A stretch of 64,000 bases of DNA from Diospyros lotus (lineage: Eukaryota; Streptophyta; Magnoliopsida; Ericales; Ebenaceae). This document shows, piece after piece, positions 58,680 to 64,000 of this stretch. The notes under the pieces are model-generated. The model saw nothing but the letters and a program-made list of their open reading frames with translations. It ran no database searches and was not told where the DNA came from. The stretch lies in contig NC_068339.1 in assembly GCF_014633365.1 (NCBI RefSeq), forward strand, positions 27,847,316 to 27,911,315, written 5' to 3'. Position 1 is the first letter of the stretch. Each line of letters begins with the position of its first letter. The translations under genes and the position numbers were made by a program.

Positions 58680-59225
58680 TTTTCTATCTATAAAGATTGA
58701 AATGGACCAAATGGTTATTAACGACGAAACAAATCTATAAAGATAGAAATGACTTTTAGAGATGGATTTTATTTCGTCTCTAACAACCTTTTCAATCTTT
58801 AGAGATGGAAAAACATCCATCTCTAAAGGCCTAAAGTCCATTTTGCTCTTTAGAAATAGAAGAAAATCTGTCTTTAGAGACTGAACTTATTCTTATAAAT
58901 GGAAAAATATTTGTGTCTAAATATAGAAAATGATTTAGAGACGAAAACAATTTCATCTCTAAATACAAATTTTAAAAATTATAATGGAATTAGAAATTGA
59001 TTATTAGATGGACCTAGAGACAAATTTTTATAAGTCAAAGATGAAAAACTTTTCGTTGCTAACTAGAGATAGAAATGAAAATTCCTCTTTAAAGTGTTAG
59101 TGATAGCATTTTTGAGATGACACATTTTCCATCTCTAATTTCGTCTCTAACCATTTAGAGACAAAAGTTTGCAAGTTTAGAGAGAAAAAAAATTGTCTCT
59201 AAATTAAATTATTTTTTTTGTAGTG
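58680..59225 (+). mobile_element. CACTA right terminus with subterminal repeats
   Basis: Many copies of AGAGATGRAA / TTTCRTCTCTAA in both orientations lead to the terminus TTTTTTTTGTAGTG at 59225. These are the CACTA right-end features. Its subterminal words resemble the left end at 10266 more than those at 417-784, so at least two CACTA families occur in the window. Confidence 0.65.
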
Positions 59226-59479
59226 ATAACATAAAGTTATTTATATATGGCATTCATTGAGTGAATTTAAATTAGCATCTAACCTATCAGAACTTAACCA
59301 GTCTCGTGGACTATATAACTTATCAAATTAGTCCTTGTATCCACTAAACATGAAACAAAGATTAGAGAATAGAGGAGAACAAAACATAAGTATATGTCTT
59401 AGTAAGACATACCATAGGTGCACGGATGCAAAGGATGTGCAACATGTACACATTCATGACATGACAAAATAGTTCATTC
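59226..59479. other. Spacer between the CACTA end and a probable solo LTR
   Basis: About 250 bases with no gene or repeat that I can identify. Confidence 0.4.
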
Positions 59480-60910
59480 TGTTAGAATACTTTGATCTGA
59501 TCATACGTAGCGAAATAAAAATTAATTTTTATAGGTATCACATTTTCAGAATATATGATTTACAAAACAAAGAATAAACGAAAGAATACTTATTGACGAA
59601 ATTTGATTTCTGTCTTGGGTCACCCGCCGTTAAATCCTCCAAGTGTAGGATGTCAAGTTGGTCTACCCAAAATCACTTTGAGCCAAGAGCATCTCGAGAG
59701 AAAAAGCAATTTTTTTTAAAAAAAAATTCTGACTGAATTTGAATTCACACATATTGATTCAATGTTTATGGTCTAATTTATAGAGCATAATATAAAACTC
59801 TAAGTGCTATTGGGTTGGGCTTAATGTGCTAGCAGAAAGTCCGGTGCAATTATTAATAATTAAATAATTCTATTCATAATATAATTATTTAATTATTTTT
59901 ATTTATCTAATAAATAAATACACCAAATTTTCTTCTCTTTAAAAGTGATTTCTTATTGGGTGGGACTTTCTAGGTTTATAATTAAATTGACAACGAGAAT
60001 AATCAAATATTAATTCTCGTAAATTATTAAGTGACATCTAATAATATGTCATGATTACCCAATTTAATGTGAAACGGGTATAATGAACATTTTATTATGA
60101 TACTATGTAATACGGTCCTTCTATCATCCTATATCTTGACAAAATACAAGATCATAGACAACAAGTCAAATATCTTAATCTCATTATATAACTAAATCCA
60201 AAATCAATGTTGACTAATATGACACGACCTTATGGAACATACATTTCATCGTCATATTACCTCGGTAAAAAAATTATCATCAAGTGATTATTGGATAACA
60301 TAGGATATCATCATCGCAAACCCTGAGATGATAGATTCCATGTCTAATGCACACACACCTCATGCACCACTGAATTAGGCATATAGATATGCATAATCGT
60401 TCCTAATTAGAACAACCATATAGTATCGTTGATATTTTAATCAACCAATGCACAGATAGTTAATATTGAATCATTGATCCGTGAGATAGAACTCATGTGA
60501 TTCAATGTTAACAGTGTTGTTCAGTGAACTTGTTCCTATAACAAGCACCTATTTATCTTCATTTTATATCTCAATAGAATAACACGACACTCACCAACCT
60601 TATCTTTCAATATCTTATACTGAAAGGAGGAAAATGATGTGCTGGTCTTTACGAGTTGCTACTATCCAAGTTAGGAACTCTGTGACCAAGAACTTGTTTA
60701 TAGCATAACAAACCGTGGATTATCTGTTACTCATATTCTTAACTCTTAATAATGATATCCACTGCTTATTATACTAATGGATATATATTTAATTTAAATT
60801 ATATTACAATTTAAATAAAAATATAAATTTTTAATTAAATAATATTTAAAAAATTACAAGATCAAGTTCTTTTGGTCACTAGAATTAGTTTTAAGGGCTT
60901 ATATCCAACA
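59480..60910. mobile_element. Probable solo LTR (1431 bp)
   Basis: Starts TGTTAGAATACTTTG and ends TTATATCCAACA (TGTT/AACA termini). The flanks CATTC (59475-59479) and CAATC (60911-60915) differ at one base, compatible with an aged 5-bp duplication. No internal domains. About 250 bases of its 3' part recur at 17690-17945. Confidence 0.6.
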
Positions 60911-63368
60911 CAATCAACTATAGGACCTAGTTGATTTGAAAAGTGCTTCCCTTAGAACATGCTAAATTTCCAACCTTTTTCCTCGGACGAGATTTTGCCC
61001 TACCAAATTGTGTCTAGTGTTGCTTTGTCCAGTACTAAGAAATTTTTACAAAAGGTAGTCTTACAGTTCCCTAGATCAATCAAACATAATAAACACATGC
61101 CAGATCATCGTCATGGTTGTCCATGGACCTATTTCAAAGCATCATTTACAACAATACTTGTTTATACCAAAACAATTTCATGCACATGCAACACACAACA
61201 TTGCACAAAGTGCCCACCCTAGATAGTCCTTACTAATCTCTTTTATTCTTGGTTGACTCAAATTTTCATGCCTTAGTGATCTTGCGAAATCATATGTATA
61301 CACACATGCATGTCAATGGTAAGATGTAGACTTCAGTATAACCTTTAAACTTTAAAAAAATACACGTATGCCCAAAACTATGCCTTAATTAAATTAAGAC
61401 ATGTGAAGTTCTAATTAATGTCTTGTGACCCAATTTGTTATCAATTTACTCTAAGGCCCCAAATTATACAATATTTACATAAAATCCTTCAACTTTCATA
61501 ATTTACACTTTGGCATAGATTTCAAAAAAAATCACACCAAGACCCAAAATCTTCAAACATAATTACACCATGGCCTTAAGGTCTTCTTTTTTCTTATTTC
61601 CAACACTTAAGCTTTAGTTTTTAGCATAAAAACCTTTATAATTTCACAAAATTGCATAAAGCCCCTTTTACCCAACTTTCATGTTTATCAAACTTTAATT
61701 AGACCCCCAACATCTTATAGATTCTTTACATGGAATGACTAACAAAGGTCTAGGGACTCTATTAGGGCTAAACACACCTGAAATTTAGAAGAAAAATCAA
61801 GCCGAGACTTGGATTAGTCTCACTAGAAAGTTACCCCTTTTCACCATAGCTTTTATACAAACCATAACTCAAAACCTCGTTGAAAGAAAGAGAAATTGAC
61901 TTTCATCAAACTGATTCTTTATTTCATGTCATAGTGACTTCTTGTGACTTTACATTTCCTTTTATTTCTAGTAACTTCTCCAACAAGACCTTCTGGTCCA
62001 AGTGAGACTCTAGGTTCTTCTTCTTTCTTTATTTTTCTTCTTCCATTTTTTTTTTATTTCTTTCTTCCTCTACTACTAGTTTCCAACAAGTCTCAGTGCC
62101 TCACATGTATATATATAGTGTAATTTACTTTAATTACACATTTACCTACTTAATTCACCTTATTTCACATAATTCTCATAAACTTCACATGAGCCCCGTT
62201 AACCTTCCTTAGTTTGCTTGGACCTTTTTTATTTCACTTAGGCCTCTAAAGTTTTCAAAATTTCATAAATGAACTTTTTATTTTCCCCAAAATTTCTTAA
62301 TTTTTCACTTTGGCCCCAAGCTTTTATTATTTAATTTTCCCATACCCTCGAGAATCCTCAAAACATTTCGAGTAATTCCTCCAAGGTCCATCCATGCTCA
62401 ATTGACCTATTTGGATTTCACTTTTTACCCTTTTTCTCTCATCGACTGAAAAAAAAAAAAACATGTGATACAAGATATTATAAATTGAATATACTATTAG
62501 AATATAGAAAACTCATTTTTCTAATTTTTCAAATTTACATTATGAATTAAGAATTTTTTTATGTTCTTTAAATTTTAGAAAATGAATACTATGATTTTTT
62601 GAAATATAAAATGTTAAGACATTTCTAGTTGTTAAATTAAAATAAAAAACAAAAAAATATTTTTTAAATTGAACGAGGCCTTAAATTTTGAATAATTTCA
62701 TTTAAATGATAGAATTTGAAATGCTGGATTTCAAATAAGTTCATTTATAATCATTCCATCAAAACGTAACCTATATTATTTTGTTCAGAGCTTTCAATTT
62801 TTAATTTTTTGTGCTCAATATTTGTTTTCATAAACAAAAATGAAAATTTAACATGCTTTGTAATTTTGTTTTGTTTTTCATTTTGTGTTAGAGTGTCTTT
62901 TTGGATATAATTTCTCTCATATTCAAATTAGTTGATGCATAGATTGTCATAAGAGATATAATTATCTAGAAATGTTGCCTCCGATAGGGTTATCGACTCC
63001 TCTTAGTCGATTTTTTTCCAACATCAATGTGTTGGCAATGAGGAACATTAAAAGAAATGAAAACAAAGTGAAATATCTTTTTCGAGCTATTAAGATTTGA
63101 AAAAATTACAACGGAAAACAAAAAGCTAAACCCTAATTTCAATTTTCATTGTTTAAATAATGAAAACGAACTCTAAAAGCTAAAAATGACAAGCCTACCG
63201 ACCAACCCTTCGTTTATTCTTGGTCAATGGGGAAGCCAATTTAACTTATAAAATGAACATATGCCCTAGCAGGTCCATTAGTAACATGGAATATCCTAAA
63301 CATGTTTATTACATCACATATATATTGTATAATAATAAGACAATAAGCCAATCACTAATTCCTCACTT
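60911..63368. other. AT-rich interval, partly LTR-like, 3' of the subtilase gene
   Basis: No gene is supported. The part from about 61330 to 62420 has the composition and phrases (AATTTCATAAATG, CACTTTGGCCCC, TTAGGCCTC) of plant gypsy-type LTRs read on the minus strand, but I could not place ends. The last kilobase before 63369 is AT-rich and probably the downstream flank of the subtilase. Confidence 0.4.
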
Positions 63369-63781
63369 TTATGACAAGGAAACAGGCAAAACCGACAAGG
63401 GCATCTTCACAATGTGATCCAAACTTCCCGTCAACACGATCTCCCCAAAGCTAAAATCCCCTAAAACTTGTGTCGCATTGAGTTGAATCTCCAACTCTTG
63501 GCTTCCCTGTGGAGCAATTGTAAACCAAGATGGATTCAAGTTAACCGTCACGCCTCTTGGCTGTTGCACTGCACACAGGTAAGTCTCTGGCTTGGTACCC
63601 ACACTCTTCAAGCTCCGTCTCACCGACCGGAATCCAACAAGCGCCGATATGGTCACCGATGGGATGTTTAGATCAGAGGGGCTGTCTAAGGCCCGATCAC
63701 ACAGTCCGCCGGTTGCTGTTCTAACTGTTGTAGGGTCCATGTTTGGAAGAGAGCACAAGAAATTGATGTAGTCCTCGTAGT
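63369..63781 (-). CDS. Subtilisin-like serine protease (subtilase), final exon only
   Basis: The exon runs on the minus strand from an acceptor (TTTCGTAG, exon base 63781) to TAA at 63369-63371 and encodes about 137 C-terminal residues. It begins YEDYINFLCSLPNMD. The Fn3-like domain of plant subtilases follows, with SDLNIPSVTISALVG, RRSLKSVGTKPETYLCAVQ, NLNPSWFTIAPQGSQELEI and FGEIVLTGS. The catalytic Asp, His and Ser lie in upstream exons beyond the right edge of the window. These proteases are secreted and act in the cell wall space. The SBT subfamily is uncertain. The exon shows no damage, so the gene is probably live. Confidence 0.9.
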
Positions 63782-64000
63782 CTACGAAATAAGAAATTCT
63801 CTTATTGAGTAATAAGACAGTCTGTATAAAGAGAAACTTAGGGCACAGAAATTAAATTATAAATTAGGATTTAAATTACGATTTTGTTTGGTTCAAATTG
63901 CAGTTTGGACAATATACGTATTATATTAATTAATTAAAAAGGTAAACAACAATTCAAAATTCTTATCAGAAGTTTAACTAAAAAATTATTTATAAAATTT
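63782..64000 (-). other. Intron of the subtilase gene (partial)
   Basis: AT-rich sequence upstream, on the minus strand, of the final subtilase exon. No further exon is recognisable before the window ends, so the intron is at least 219 bases long. Confidence 0.6.

Noticed and set aside
1..64000. An undescribed gene cluster or defence-type system
   Set aside because: The only host genes supported are an SRF receptor and a subtilase exon. Everything else with coding signal belongs to known transposon classes.

Overview
This window is nuclear DNA of a flowering plant, almost certainly a eudicot with a repeat-rich genome. The evidence is a 16-exon receptor-kinase gene of the plant-only STRUBBELIG-RECEPTOR FAMILY, the last exon of a plant subtilase, Au-like SINEs, CACTA and hAT DNA transposons, and many layers of Ty1-copia and Ty3-gypsy-type remnants. 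Nothing suggests bacterial, viral or organellar DNA. The species cannot be fixed from the sequence.

Layout. 1-22 kb is transposon territory: a CACTA right end (1-784), LTR-like stretches, a SIRE-like copia element (LTR 3732-5452, gag from 5523) cut by a solo LTR with perfect 5-bp target duplications (6307-8348), a 146-bp foldback MITE (10081-10226), a CACTA left end, gypsy-type LTR pieces in both orientations (10.35-15.7 kb), older repeat DNA and a SINE (~18957-19125). The 19.1-22.2 kb segment is mostly unrecognised and leads into a CT-rich leader.

22356-43673 (+) is the one complete host gene: an SRF-type LRR receptor-like protein. Its 16 exons join in phase to 730 codons plus stop. The coding sequence is only 2193 nt of a 21.3-kb locus because three introns are filled with transposons. 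Intron 3 holds a 4250-bp hAT element with a perfect 8-bp target duplication. Intron 6 (8.1 kb) holds a SINE and several copia fragments. Intron 11 (3.7 kb) holds a rearranged copia element. The kinase domain has HRN in place of HRD and DCG in place of DFG, as is typical of this family.

44.8-54.2 kb holds two copia elements. In 44827-51327 the direct LTRs enclose an internal region lying mostly in the opposite orientation, with RNase H present twice head to head, and a solo LTR is nested inside. 51603-54167 is a small internally deleted copia element with complete LTRs, PBS, PPT and a perfect target duplication. 54.2-59.2 kb carries CACTA remnants, 59480-60910 is probably another solo LTR, and 61.3-62.4 kb is LTR-like AT-rich DNA. 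At 63369-63781 (-) lies the final exon of a subtilisin-like protease whose remainder is beyond the right edge.

The two host genes share no visible pathway. I see no operon, CRISPR array or clearly new gene system. The most unusual material is structural: two copia elements whose LTRs abut their own inverted coding DNA, a nested palindromic MITE, three LTR or spacer regions dense in family-specific palindromic words, and an intact receptor gene spread through about 16 kb of transposon-laden introns.
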